Positions 12,915-25,317 of a stretch of DNA of 64,000 nucleotides are shown piece after piece (positions within the stretch are counted from its first letter, which is position 1; each line of letters begins with the position of its first letter). A program made the position numbers and the translations under genes. This stretch comes from Magicicada septendecula. Taxonomy: Eukaryota > Arthropoda > Insecta > Hemiptera > Cicadidae. Location of the stretch: positions 1-64,000 of the forward strand of contig JAWRYS010000700.1 in assembly GCA_034769895.1 (NCBI GenBank). Direction: 5' to 3'. The notes below the pieces were generated by a model. The model was not told the DNA's origin. It was given only the letters and a program-made list of their open reading frames with translations, and searched no databases.

Positions 12915-15900
12915 TCATTCTTCATAATATTTCTTCATAGAAGCTTGATTGTACACTCCTTTGATTTTTCCTGAAACGATTTCCTTCAACTCATATGTAT
13001 TGTTATGCTTATCATTTACCACAACATATGGTCCGGTGTAAAGTAATAATAATTTTTTGGTTATGCCTTCTAAGGTGCTAGGCAGCTCTCTATTTTTTAG
13101 GAGGACTTTTTCACCCTCTTTATATGTTACAATTCGCCCTATTGCCTTCTGGTATTTGGCTTGCCGTTTTTCCTGATCTTCTGCTACCTTATTGTAAAAC
13201 TTCAACTGGTTGAATTTCCTATTGTTGTTCGTTGGAAATTCAATGATTTGTTCAATGTCTCGGGGAGTCGGCTTCTCATACATGGCTGAGTACGGTGGAA
13301 TTCCTATAGCTGGATGGTGGGCGTAATTTAGGAATGTTTCTGTCGCTGCTAGGTACTCTTGCCACTTTTTCTGTTGGTTGTGACAGTACGTGCGCAATAT
13401 CCTACCCACTTCTCTTAGTACTCTCTCAGCCGGATTGCTACTTGGGTGGTAGACTGATGCCTTATACGTTTTGACCCCAAGTGCTAATAATGTGTCTCGC
13501 CATCTCCTCCCCTTAAACTGTGTACCATGGTCGGTAATAATAGAAGATGGTCTACCGATCTCTGGGATATACAAATCGATAATCACCGCCAAAACCTTTG
13601 CTGTTGTTGCCCGATTAACCGGATATAGCTTTATATACTTGGTGTAGTGATCCATTATGATTACCAAGTATTTATATCTGTGCCGACCACCGCTACGGGG
13701 AAATGGCCCGCATATATCCAAAAACACTTTTTCCAGTTTTGCGTTGGAAGTTATCGGTATCATGATACCCTCTGTCTTTTCATTGTTTACTTTTGCACAT
13801 TGGCAGATCTTACAGGACTTGATGTATGTTCTCACCTTGCGGTTGATATTCTTGATCTTACAATTTTCCTCTAGAGCTTGTATCACTTTTAACGCTCCCA
13901 TGTGACCATACCTGACATGGTAATCGATGATGACATCCTTTTCTATTTGGTGCGGGATTATCACCTTCCATGTCTCATCGTCCAATGCGGTTTTTATGAA
14001 TAAAATTCCCTTGTTAAGGTGGTAATATTTAGAAATGGTTTCATCATTGGCTTCCAAACGACTCACAATGTTTTTCAGCTTAGGATCAGACTGCTGATGG
14101 ATTCGGATATTTATTAACAAAGCTTGTAAATCGGCTCTGGTCGTGAATATGTTATAAATTTTTACTAAGCTCTCCTTCTCTCCCTCGAAAGTCTGATCTT
14201 CCAGATTTATACGTGACAACACATCCGCTACCACGTTCTTCTTTCCGGGAATGTATTCCCATTTCAGGTCATATTCTTGTAGGGCGAGTACCCACCTAGC
14301 CAATCGGCCGTGACTCAATTTGCACCTACGAAGGAACGAGATGGATTTATGATCAGTTCGTACCGTGACTTGATATCCGAGAATGTACGTCCGGAACTTG
14401 CTGCATGCGAACACCACGCTCAACAATTCCTTTTCTGTCACACTGTAGTTCTTTTCGCACTGGTTCAGTGTGCGACTAGCGAAGCTTATTACCAGATGTT
14501 GTCCCTCCTCATCTTCCTGGTATAATGTCGTTCCTAAGCTTAGATCGCTAGCGTCACAGTTTAGAAAGAACGGTTTCTTAAAATCTGGGTAACGAAGTAT
14601 CACACTCTCCAGAAACTTCTCTTTTATTAATCGGAAAGTAATATCTTGATCTTCACCCCAAGTCTATTTGTTTTTGGCAGATAACTGTGGTTGAAACTTG
14701 GCGGTTAACTCGGAATATCGGCTCTGAAACTTCCTGTAATAGTTACAGAGTCCGAGGAAAGATTGCAATTGTTTCCTGTTTCTTGGTTGCGGGAACCTCT
14801 GAATTGCCTCCACTTTCTCTGCTGATGGGGTAATACCTCTGTCGTCTAGGTTGAAACCTAAGAATTGTACCTCGCGCGCTATGAACTTGGATTTCTCCAA
14901 CTTCAATGTTATGTTGTTCTGCGCTAGTTTGTTTAGTACAAATTCCACTCTGTAACAGTGTTCCTTCCAGGTTCCGGATGTGATTAGTAAATCGTCAACA
15001 TAGACGGTGGTAAATTGGAGCGCTTCTGGTCCCAAAATCTGGTCCATGCATGCCACAAATATGGCGACAGAATTGACAAGTCCGAAGGGCAGTCTCTTGA
15101 ACTGGTAATTGCGCCCTTCGAAAATGAACGCTACGTATTGGCGGCTTTGTGGATGCAGCTCTACCTGCCAATAACCACAGACCGTATCCCAGGTGCTAAT
15201 AAATCTAGTACCATGAAAACGTTTTAAAATCTCTTCTATTTCACCGGGAGATGTTCTGTCATTCACAATTGTTTTGTTCAACTCACGCGCATCTAAACAG
15301 AGCCGGACTTGTCCGTCTTTCTTCGGAACAGCAATAATTGGACTAGTGTAAGGTGATTGACTAATCTCAATTATGTCATTATCTAACATCTTGTTTATCT
15401 CTGTTCTCACGGCTTCTTTGAGCGACTGCGCTATTGGATATGACCTCCGGTTAAACTCTACGTTTTCTTTAAAACGAAGTTGGCACTGGTAGTTTTTTAC
15501 CTTCCCTGGTTCATCAGAAAACACCGCCTTGTATTTCTCATATATAGCGATTAGACGATCAGCCAGATGTGTTGGTATTTTCTTGTTATCGCTTCCGCAC
15601 TGGAAATTCCGTATTTCTTGGATCTTAACTGACCATAAATCCTCTCCTCCATTATTGTATATTATGGGTTTAGAAAGAGGGCTGTTTCTTATAATATTAA
15701 TTTTCCGAAGTTGTTGATGTATTGGGCTGGGAAGTATAGTTGTGCTTCCTACCAGATCTGCGGTCCATGTTACTCCGTCTGGGAAAAGTGATACTCTATT
15801 TAAATTAAGATCGATTACTGCCGAATATCTACGAAGAATATCGCAACCGACTAAGATGTCAAATGGTAATCCGGTGGCGATTAAAAATTCCATGTCTAAA

Positions 15901-16247
15901 GCTATATCACGGCTAACGACACTTAAGGAAACTTGCTTCCTAATGGTTTTATTCTGGCGGCCAGTTGCACCTACCAACACAATGTTGTTGACTGGTAACA
16001 TTGGCAAAGTTTTTCCACATGTACATTGTATTCTCTCCAACTCATTGGAGTTTATTATTGAAATATTAGCTCCTGTGTCTATCATTATTTTAGCGGGAAC
16101 TCCATCCACCTCCGCTGTTATATAAATTATCTCATTATTACTGTTGCTGAGACTCTTCTCGTTCTCTTCCAAAAGTTCAGTTCGTATGTCTTTCAAATAA
16201 TGGTTACTGATAATAGTGATGTTTTTATCATTGTTTGCTTGTTGCAA
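12915..16247 (-). pseudogene. pol region: protease, reverse transcriptase, RNase H, integrase
   Basis: In order on the minus strand: an aspartic protease (IDTGANISIIN, then ILVGCDIL); an RT core with YVDDLLI and the preceding FKRLPFGL; an RNase H with NCDASDLSLG, TEKELL, RTDHKSI and ADVLSRI; an integrase with an HHCC zinc region (H..H..CKICQC), a DDE core (LDICGPF, ITDHGTQFKG, NPAERVLRE) and a C-terminal domain. This is a complete Ty3/Gypsy set that would copy the element's RNA and insert the cDNA. All catalytic blocks are recognisable. The region is close to whole, with about one break. Confidence 0.92.
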
Positions 16248-16300
16248 ATCATCCTTTTCTAACCCAGGAAGTATAAGCAGTAACGGGTCATCGTTGTTGA

Positions 16301-18688
16301 TTACTGCCTCCTCTCGTTTAAAGTATTTTGGTCATTGTTTAAGTTATTGTTGACCGAGGCATCGTTCGGGAAACTCTGGTTTGTCTCCTGACGTTCTGTA
16401 CCCTGGTTGATGTTTAACGCCCTGTTCGGTTGTCTGCCAAGATCTTCCAGGCTGGTACTTCGTCTTCCCTCTTCATGTCTTGGGCCGTCTCGTTCCGCAC
16501 TCCTCCATCTTCGGTCGGCGCCGTGGAAGCTGCTCCTCCTCGGTTGATAATATCTCCTGGGTCCGCGATCTTCTGCTCTTATAAAATTTACCCTAGGGCG
16601 CGACACTCGGTTATTACTATTGCTATTACTGTTATTGCTAAAATTATTATTATAGTAATTTCGGTTAGGTGGGTAGGGTCTGTCACCATTATTGTTGGGA
16701 TATGGATGTCTCTGACTGTATGGGACATTATTATTTGGTTGATAAAAATTGTTTCTATTGTTTGGGTAGGGGTTGTTATTCCTGACGCCGTTAAAATTAC
16801 TGTTAAACTGGTTATTACGCGGCGGGTTGTTATGGCCGTCGTAATTACTGGGCTGGTTCCGGTAACTTGCATGGTTATTGCCGTTATTGGGGTAGGTAGT
16901 CGGCCTTGCTTCTGGTCTCTCATTTCTCTTTCTGCTCTGCCGATAATACTCTTCGTTCTCGTATCCCTCCAATAACTCGGTCATTCCCTGGATCGTCTTG
17001 ATCTGACTACCTCTCCGGGCCCTGATAATGTCCTCATCATAGTGATAAGATATCTTATTCACTAAACATTCTTCTGGGATTGCTGGCTCAAGGTGTTTTG
17101 CCATACACACCTTCCCCAAGAAATATGCCGTCATACTGCTACCTAATTGTGACCTGTATCTTCCATTACAAATATTGTCACGTATCAAGTTCTGGGTGGT
17201 CTCAGACCAGTATTTTGTCTTAAACATTTTCCGGAACTGTTGGTAGTCGGAAATTTCACTCCGGTTGGCCATCCACCAATTATCTGTTATGTCTCGGAAA
17301 GACTCGTCGAATATCTCCCTGCTATGGCTCCATTGGGTAATTTTATGCTTGGCCAAATATTCTTCTACCCTAGCCAGGAACTCCATCGGCTTGCATTTGT
17401 ATTGCCGGAAGTTAAGCCACTCTCGGCTTTCGTTGACGGGCAATCCGGTGAAATGAGTCGGTCTATTTCTAATCGCTTCCATCTCCTCTCGACTTTGTCG
17501 CACCTGACCGGTGATATTGGCCATGGTCTCTTGTATATCATTACATCGTTCTGTGACCTGGTTGCGTACTTTTCCGAATTCTTCTTGATTTTCCTTCCTC
17601 TGTTCTTCTACCTTCCTACGACTATGTTCTTCGATATTTGTGAACTTGATGTTCACCACTTCTTTAAACTCATTCACCTCCTTTTCGGTCTGGTTGCACT
17701 TTCCATCAATCTCTCGAATCTGTCGATTGACCATTATATTTTCTTCTTCCATCTTCTTATTCATCGCTTTTTTGTTAACAGTGATTTCTTTATTCAGTTC
17801 TTCTCGCAACAATTCCATCCTTTCGTCCAGTTTGTCCAAATTCTCCTGATTGACTTCTCTTAATTCTTCTCTCAGAATTTGATTGTCCTCTCTCAATTCT
17901 TCCAATTTCTCCCCCATCTTTTCTTCCAACTTCCTGTTGTCTTCCTTCAATTCTTCTTTCAACTGTCGGTTGTTCTTCTCTATCTTCTTCCTGGTTTCAT
18001 CGATTTTCTGATTGGTGTTCTCAATTTTATTAATCAATTCTTCTTTAGTTGACTTGAATTCTTCCTTGAACGATTGGTTGTCTTCCTTCAATTCTTCTAA
18101 CCTCTTCCCCATCTCTTCTTCCATCTTCTTGCTGTTTTCTTCCATCTTCTTGCTATTTTCTTCCATCTTCTTGCTATTTTCTTCCATCCTTTCTTCCATC
18201 TTCTTGTTGTCTTCCTTCAAATCTTCCATGTTCTTGTTCATCCCAGTCAACTCTTCTTTTGTGGATTGGTTATCCTTCTTCAATTCTTCTTTAGTTTTTT
18301 CGATTTTATTTCCTAAATCTTCCTTCAATTCCTTACTCATTCCTTCCATCTTTTTATTGGTTCCTCCAATGTCCTCTCTCATTTGCAGGAACATTTCCAT
18401 GATTCTGTCCATTTTACTATCCTCCGTTGTCTTGGACTTTTCCACCTGTCTCTCCTGGACATTGACTTCCCCTGTCTGTGTGGGTATCTCCGGTTGTTCC
18501 CCTGGTTGTTCAGGTTGTTTGGACAACACTGTTGGCAACGAACTTTCCACGTCTACTGGCGTTGCCTCTTTGTTGTCCATATCGACTTCTATTTCTTTCT
18601 CGGCCTCCGCCGCCCGTTTCTTAGATGTCGCACGTCGTTGCATTTTCCCTTGAAATTCTCTGGCTTTGTGGCTGTTGCCTAGCTCCAA
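16301..18688 (-). CDS. gag: coiled-coil capsid protein, 795 codons, open
   Basis: The start codon follows the primer-binding site by only about 50 bp. Residues about 80-400 are a long Glu/Lys coiled coil with three tandem KKMEENS units and many KEEL/EDN heptads. A capsid-like globular part follows (about 400-580, with NWWM, KYW, ICNGRY, AYFLGKVCMAK). An Asn/Arg/Pro/Tyr-rich basic tail follows that. No CCHC zinc knuckle is seen, so the basic tail may do the RNA binding. The Gag at 58546-60571 has the same plan and alignable capsid residues. Family-level assignment within Ty3/Gypsy is not certain. Confidence 0.88.
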   Translation of the reverse strand: MELGNSHKAREFQGKMQRRATSKKRAAEAEKEIEVDMDNKEATPVDVESSLPTVLSKQPEQPGEQPEIPTQTGEVNVQERQVEKSKTTEDSKMDRIMEMFLQMREDIGGTNKKMEGMSKELKEDLGNKIEKTKEELKKDNQSTKEELTGMNKNMEDLKEDNKKMEERMEENSKKMEENSKKMEENSKKMEEEMGKRLEELKEDNQSFKEEFKSTKEELINKIENTNQKIDETRKKIEKNNRQLKEELKEDNRKLEEKMGEKLEELREDNQILREELREVNQENLDKLDERMELLREELNKEITVNKKAMNKKMEEENIMVNRQIREIDGKCNQTEKEVNEFKEVVNIKFTNIEEHSRRKVEEQRKENQEEFGKVRNQVTERCNDIQETMANITGQVRQSREEMEAIRNRPTHFTGLPVNESREWLNFRQYKCKPMEFLARVEEYLAKHKITQWSHSREIFDESFRDITDNWWMANRSEISDYQQFRKMFKTKYWSETTQNLIRDNICNGRYRSQLGSSMTAYFLGKVCMAKHLEPAIPEECLVNKISYHYDEDIIRARRGSQIKTIQGMTELLEGYENEEYYRQSRKRNERPEARPTTYPNNGNNHASYRNQPSNYDGHNNPPRNNQFNSNFNGVRNNNPYPNNRNNFYQPNNNVPYSQRHPYPNNNGDRPYPPNRNYYNNNFSNNSNSNSNNRVSRPRVNFIRAEDRGPRRYYQPRRSSFHGADRRWRSAERDGPRHEEGRRSTSLEDLGRQPNRALNINQGTERQETNQSFPNDASVNNNLNNDQNTLNERRQ

Positions 18689-18733
18689 CTAGTGATTGGG
18701 CAGAATGTATTGGCCTTCCAATCGCTAATTAAA

Positions 18734-18753
18734 GCCCCTAAAGTTGTGCGCCA
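18734..18753 (-). promoter_or_regulatory. Primer-binding site of the young LTR element
   Basis: On the minus strand TGGCGCACAAC follows the LTR end (..ATTACA) after three bases, where a tRNA 3' end would prime minus-strand DNA synthesis. The two other LTR structures at 54262 and 58422 also have TGGCGCC within a few bases of the LTR end. The tRNA is not identified. Confidence 0.65.
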
Positions 18754-18756
18754 ATT

Positions 18757-21700
18757 TGTAATAATAGATATGTTGTGTGTGTTGATGATATAAAGCTATC
18801 GTGAAGTATGTGACTCCGATGTAATCAAGTCCAATGTAATATGTTTAATTGGTGTTTAATTAGTGTGGCTCTCGACGTCTTACTGGCCTGAAACACTTCC
18901 TTAAGTTTCCCAGCTGGTCGAGTCCCAATGGTAGCAAGACCGGTCGAGTAGCGTAAAGTTGATGAAGAAAGATATATACTCAGCTTCACCGAAAGTTTCA
19001 AAACAAAAATTATTGTTTTGAAGAAAATTAAAAAAAAAATTATGTTTATTAAAAAAAAATAAAAAAATTTTAATTTTATTAATTAATTAATTAGGAACAA
19101 TTAATTAATATAGGGCTGTGAAGTTTTAAACAGTGTAATGCTCTTCTGAAAATTTTTATTAAAGTTTTAGTATAATTTAAATAATCTATCACCACTCATA
19201 AGACTGTCTGTAAACCAATCGATATTTGTTTACCTTTCTATTTTTTAGGTTATCTTCACTTACGGGTGGTAAAGTCCTTGTAGATTATCAATTAGGATTA
19301 TATTATTGGTAATTAGTATTATTGAAGAAATAAAGAACTATTAAGTATTGAAAAGTATTAATGTTTTATTAAGTAACAGCAATATTGACTCTTATCGATT
19401 AGTATCGATTCTCAGGATATCGAAAAAAGTTACAAGTATATGTTATAAAAATTAAATAGGGTTCTTTAAACAGCCAGTTATTACCAAAGTCAGAGAAATC
19501 GGGCTAATATTTAAAAAGTATAACGTTACAATCAAATTAATAGTTATTAATAAACACAGACATTGAATAATAAATTGTAAATATAATAATTGTTTTCACC
19601 AAACAGCTGTGCTGAACAAAGAAGAAGGCACTGAGATCGTCAAAGCAAATGGCCGCCGTCAAGTTGGTCAAAATGTTGCTCGTTCCTGCTGCATTCCAAA
19701 TAATGTATTTTGAAGCAATATTCCTGTTCTTGTGTCTGCAAATCTCTTGTTATATGTTGTGTAGTGACTGGTGTAGTGATTCTGGGTTGTATTTAGTATG
19801 TCTGTGGAATTATAAGTCAAAACACTTTCTCCGATTCCGTCACTAATTTGGATTAATGTATTACACAGTTTTCTAATGTTTTGTGGTGTTTTTTGGAGTA
19901 GATTAATATTGTTCTGTGTTATGGAGTGTTACTTGATTGTTTCTGTTAAAATATGATAGTTTTTAGAAGTATTCCACAAGTCACTCGCGATTTCACAATA
20001 ACGTACTATATATTCGCTTTGTATGTCTATTATAGGTTAGGTTATGCACGTTACCAAACGTATGTCATGTTAACCGTTCAAAAACCAATAATTAACTAAC
20101 TGTTTCCTCCAGTTTCAATTAAACTCTTAGCCCATATAATATTATCCTTAACATTGTTCAAAGATATTCTGACATCCTGTGTACTTTTACATTTTCACTA
20201 TATGAATGCCTAAACTTTGGTTATTTGTCAATTTTATTCACTAGATTTGATATAAATTAATCTTTCAGTTCATTCTGGTTATTATCAGATTAAATAAGGC
20301 CGTTTTATAGTTTTTCTGTCCAAAAATAGTAATTTTATTTTCAGTTTGGTATACTCTGATAATTCAAAACATTTCCAAAATTTACTTCCTGTTATAATGT
20401 AAATTCAGCCATTTTATCAGTTATATTTAATATTAATAATCCTATATTGTATTAAAAGGTTCATATTCCCTTATTTTCTGGTAATTAATTGAATTAGTTG
20501 TATTCTGAAACATTATTCTGAAATATATGACTCCCATGTCTAAATTTCTGAGTTTAGTCATTTTATTTTTATTTATAATTCTGAATATAATTTATTAAAA
20601 TCTCTCTAAATGGTATTTGCAATTATATGGCATGATCTCAAGTTTATTTTGTCTAAACCCCTTTTGTTTATTTGCTTTTAAATGATCAATTTCTCTGTTT
20701 TGATGAAGTTTGGTTTCCATTCTTTTGGCCTATGATTTTTTAAACAATTTTTCTTACAAAATAATTTACAAACAATATATGATGTGTGATACCCTCTCTG
20801 ACTTTTACAAATAGTATTATAAATTAAACATGTTTTCAAATTACACAAAAACAATTAGTATTGGTTACAATACAAGTAATAGTTAAAAGAAAATAAAGAA
20901 CATTTTTTTAAAATAAATGGTTGTCTTCAAATCAGACATTTTGCAACAAAATTCCCATTTCCAACATGTAAATATGGTTTACAACAAAGGTTTTGTACTA
21001 ACTAACATCTTAATTACTCTCTACTATTTACAAGTGGTAACTATTTTTATAGTTCTGATGTTAGTTGTTTCAGACCCAAACAAATGGCCTTATATCTAAA
21101 ACATTTTTAAACATTTTTGTACTATATACATTAAAACCTTATATCTATATTCTTATTTCTAACTATTATTATAAGTAGGATTCTACAGTTTTTATACAGT
21201 CTTTTATACCTTGTCTTTGGGGAATTGTACCCTGTCATTAACAAATAAATAGTATGAACCGTTCAAAAAGCACTATGAAATCTGTTTTTCTTTTTTCATG
21301 TAAAACAAAAATGTTATTTTAAACAGATTCATGTCTTATGAACAACATATTGTCACCGTACACATTTTAAGTCATTGAAAAATGCATATTTCATTGCATC
21401 CAATGTTTGTGATTGCCAAGAATGAAACACAAGGTTCATTTTTTATAATACCCAAAACTATCACTGGTTCACTTTCACTTATATATTATGTTAATGCTAA
21501 ATGGTCGTATAGTCTTATCAACATAATAAATTGGTTAGCGTTTTTTCAATGGAGATTTGTTCCATGGGTACTATATTATTGTTTCATCTTAGTTCACAGG
21601 AAACTTTTACTTTGTTCACTTCTCTCTCTTAAATTTATATACATGTGGTTTTTATTTCGTTATACTTTTGTTTTTAGATATTTATTTTGGGGATATAGGG

Positions 21701-22198
21701 ATTTGGGTGTCTTTTATAAGAGCATGACATCTTCTTCAGGATGCTGCCCTCTTCTTCTTTCTTCGGTCTTCTTTTCTCCTGCCTTCTGGGACTGGTATCT
21801 TCTCCATCTTCTTCTTGATGCCATCAGGTTTCTTGGGATCTTCTCCATCTTCTTCTTTATTACAGAAATACACAACCTGTATTGGTTGATCTTGGCTTAT
21901 TTTAGGGTTTCTCTTCTATTTATTCTCCCTCGTTGTGGGTTTGGTCATATTGTGTACTGCTTCCTGGGTTATACCTTGAAAACCTTTGGTTATGAAACTG
22001 GTCTTGGATGACTCATCACTAGTAACTCCTTTTACTTGAACTTGTATTTTCTTTATAATAATGATTTCTTTCCACAGTTGCTATGAATTAATTTATTTAT
22101 ATTAAACTTAATGCTTTCTTCCAAATTTAAACATTATAACTTTATTATTCTAATGATCAATTGCCATTCAATATTATGCTTATATCTGTCACGCTACA
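18757..22198 (-). repeat. 5' LTR (right copy) of the young LTR element
   Basis: 3442 bp, same TG..CA ends and nearly identical to the left copy. On the minus strand it would drive transcription of gag-pol. I did not find a convincing core promoter by eye. Confidence 0.93.
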
Positions 22199-24157
22199 AT
22201 ATATATATATATATATGTGTGTTGATATAAAAAACATGCATATAAATAGTATTTTCATATTTATAGTGATTAAGATTTTGTTAAAACATGTCCTATGGAT
22301 GTACATTTCTGATTTGTATTATGAACTGTGTTAAAGGCATCCAAGTCTTATACTTTGATTAATGTTTATTAGTAATTATTATTAACGCAAATTTATATAT
22401 ATTGCAACCATACTCTTAACAACTCACTTTTGCACATATGCTACTAGTAATTTGTAATTTGTAAAGAGTACACAGGATTTAGTGCTGGTTGTGAAATTAG
22501 TACGACTTTGTTAATAAAATTATATTCATTTTGTTTATTAATTAAAAACTGCAAATTGTCATGTTAATAATTAGTGTGTGGGTTAATTAATATTGAAAAC
22601 CTTCTATTCACTTATACGAATATCGTATAATTATAACGTGACAAACTCTTAGCTCTTATAGTCTAAGACACATTATACACAAACATAAGACTTATATGAC
22701 CTGGAATATGTACACAGACATATAAAACATAACACATATATTATTATATTATTAAAATGCGTGATGAACGCGTACGAAAAATTGAATATTAATATTGACT
22801 TAGCAAGTGTGGTTTTTTTTCTTATGTACCACTTAATTACAAAAAATAAATAATTAAACATTTATGAAAATTCTAGTATAGACCATTCTATTACTTTATT
22901 CAACTATATTCCTAATGTCTCAATTAATTAAATCTACAATTGAAGTAAACTTTCGTACTTGCTTTTACATTACAGTTACTTGATTTTAATTACATAATTA
23001 TACTGCAAAAGTTGAATAAAATATGGTTTCTCTAATTACCATTTATTTATGAGATTAATAAGTTTTATGTTCTTTGTTATAAATTATTATTCTCTGAACT
23101 TTTATTAATTATTCATTATGCAAATGAAAATAATAAAATTTATGTAAACTTGTATATGGAATCTAGAGCCTTCTTTTGATAGACCTCAGGGTCATTTATA
23201 CAATTGAATAAATGTCTTATTTCACCTGCATATTTCTGCAACCATATATCTGTGTTGTTACCGTCACCTGGACTCTCGAGTTTTGGGATCCCCTTCCGGT
23301 ATCACCTTCTCTGTCTCTGCGTTGTTTGGAATTACTCTCTCCGTCTAATGGATGCTGAGTTCTGACATGGACCTCTGGTCGTGATGATGTACGGCTGGCT
23401 GTAGCTGCGTGTGGCTGTCCCTGCGTCCTCTAGTATATTGCTCTGTTTCCTCTCCTCTCCTCGTCTTTTCCCTCGTGGATGACTCGAAGTTCTACGTGGA
23501 CTTCTTGAAGTTCATTGTCGACGTTTCGACTCCACTTAGTTTACGGTATTATTGTCTTTTACATCACTCGTGTATATCACTAATTGCTTTCACCGACGTA
23601 CTGCCGGTTCCATCGTACTTTAATTTACGTAATACGATTTAAAACATTACTTAAACTTTGTAAAATTTGCGGTTGTGAGGTGCGTGGACTTCACGTGCTG
23701 TCTGTTGATGATCTGAGCAAGAGTGTGTCGCTCGCTGGGGTTTTATACTCTTGCCGGCGTTCAACTCCTGTTGAAAACTGTTCGGACAGAGTTGAACAAG
23801 TCAGCGCGTCGGTTTATTAACTAATGACAACCTACGCGTCTTCCTATGAAGCGCACACTTTTTTATAAATATTATTTGACAAATCGTTAAGTACATTAAT
23901 AAACTTAACCTATGCAAATTATGAACATTAAGGTATGTAAACTGTGGAAGTTACGGCAAAATTTCACATGGTAGCTGAACGGTTCCCACGATCATAGACC
24001 TCTTAGTATCGAATTGTAGCGCCGGGCGCCAGTTGTGTTTCAACATATGTCTCTGATTCGTGTGACTTCTTGTTTTCGTTCAGCACTTTAAACACTGTGT
24101 AAAATTTTCCACAATCGTATACATAATTCAACTTGTTCTTCATTTGCACACTAACAC

Positions 24158-24208
<51 letters not shown>

Positions 24209-24508
24209 GATACCAAACGGTTGCCTGCAGCAATGACGTCACAGCTGCCGGTCGAGGCGTGTTTCGTCTTCGTTCGCTGCGTTTAAAACCAACAAGGCTT
24301 GGCAATTCCATATGCACGTTCACTTACAATTATTTCCTTATTTAAAATTAATTAATACGTTTGTTTCTTTTATTTATGTCTTAAACCTAACGCTTAATTA
24401 TTACATTATTTTCATTATTTACATCTTTCACACGACTCATACGTGCGTTCATATGTTATCATACCGCAGTCAGGGGTTGATACGGAGACTTATGTTAACG
24501 TATCGTTG

Positions 24509-24548
<40 letters not shown>

Positions 24549-24601
24549 CATTTAATATTTATAATTAAATTTACCTCAAGATGTTATTGTTCTATTTGGT
24601 A

Positions 24602-24632
<31 letters not shown>

Positions 24633-24842
24633 TGTCGATAAAATGAAAACTAAGAACTGCAAACAAAATATATAATTAAATCGTTAAAACACTGTAGTAA
24701 AACATGTTATGGTTATGAAATGAGGAAGCACTAATAAAAAGATTGTTACGTTTAAAAGAGTGTTTTATTGCAAGTGCCGTCGCTCTGGGCTTCAGCATAT
24801 TTTCGCTTCATCTAGGCCAAGCGTCTAGTTTTTAAATTTTAC
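22199..24842. other. Remainder of the DNA transposon: AT-rich, with microsatellites
   Basis: The AT repeat at 22199-22217 abuts the LTR element. There is (AC)n at about 24161-24205 and (TA)n at 24511-24545 and 24602-24630. A GC-richer stretch (about 23230-23830) has two short open frames without motifs. No integrase core is recognised here. Confidence 0.45.
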
Positions 24843-24862
24843 GTAACGGCTGAGGCCGTTAC
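24843..24862. other. Perfect 8-bp-stem hairpin
   Basis: GTAACGGC-TGAG-GCCGTTAC lies just downstream of the KRBA2-like fragment in its reading direction. It could be an RNA 3' structure or a protein-binding palindrome; no role is claimed. Confidence 0.6.
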
Positions 24863-24912
24863 AGTGCGGTTTCTTGTTCAGGAACATCTTCAACCCCCAT
24901 TAGTGGTCTTGG

Positions 24913-25317
24913 TCATACAGTGAACTGCGATCTTGTGTACAGCTGCTTTAACAATCCGTTAGTGGTTCCCAGTTTGTAAAATCCGACATCTGTCACACTC
25001 ACGACGATTGCTAGGATATTTCGAAAATCTCTCCGCCCCTTGTCTACTTCAGGAATTGGAACACGAACAGACACGCCCACTAGAGCTGGAGGACATTTTT
25101 TGTCAGAATCAGGTTTCACCTCTTTTGCGTGAAGTTCTAAAAATGATTTTGCCTTTTTTCATTCTTCAGTTGCAATTTTTACTTTGAAGGAGAGAGTACA
25201 CAGCTTCTTCCCATCGTCACACTTATCTCCAGTATTGCCACTAGTGTTCAAAAAATGTCCACACGTACTATGCATATCTCTGCAGCACTCTACACACTTT
25301 TCAGAACATGAAACCAT
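24913..25317 (-). pseudogene. KRBA2/Ginger-like C-terminal fragment
   Basis: The frame starts with a Cys/His-rich part (SCSEKCVECC, HSTCGHF) of zinc-finger character and ends with VPIPEVDKGRRDFRNI, then YKLGTTNGLLKQLYTRSQF. The last block is the conserved C-terminal domain of arthropod KRAB-A domain-containing protein 2-like proteins, which derive from Ginger-type transposon integrases. One in-frame stop lies at about codon 53, between the two parts. The integrase core that should precede the zinc-finger part is absent because the transposon end begins only about 140 bp upstream. It is therefore a decayed, internally deleted copy. Family recognition is from memory of the motif. Confidence 0.6.

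Larger units (their letters stand above)
7420..22198 (-). mobile_element. Young Ty3/Gypsy-type LTR retrotransposon with 3.5-kb LTRs
   Basis: Two direct repeats bordered by TG..CA (7420-10922 and 18757-22198) flank gag and pol on the minus strand. Next to the right-hand (5') LTR is a primer-binding-like site, TGGCGCACAAC. Next to the left-hand (3') LTR is a purine tract, GGAGGGGAGC. Pol order is protease, RT, RNase H, integrase, the Ty3/Gypsy order. The flanks are AT repeats, so the target duplication (at least ATAT on both sides) cannot be sized. The two LTRs differ by about a dozen substitutions plus two length differences in about 3.4 kb, so insertion is recent, on the order of half a million years if insect neutral rates of a few per billion per year apply. 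It looks nearly whole, with about one break in pol. Confidence 0.93.

Noticed and set aside
16430-18653. Plus-strand frames opposite gag, up to 213 codons
   Set aside because: They are antisense shadows of the Glu/Lys coiled coil and Asn-rich tail, giving Ser/Phe- and Ile/Val-rich junk.
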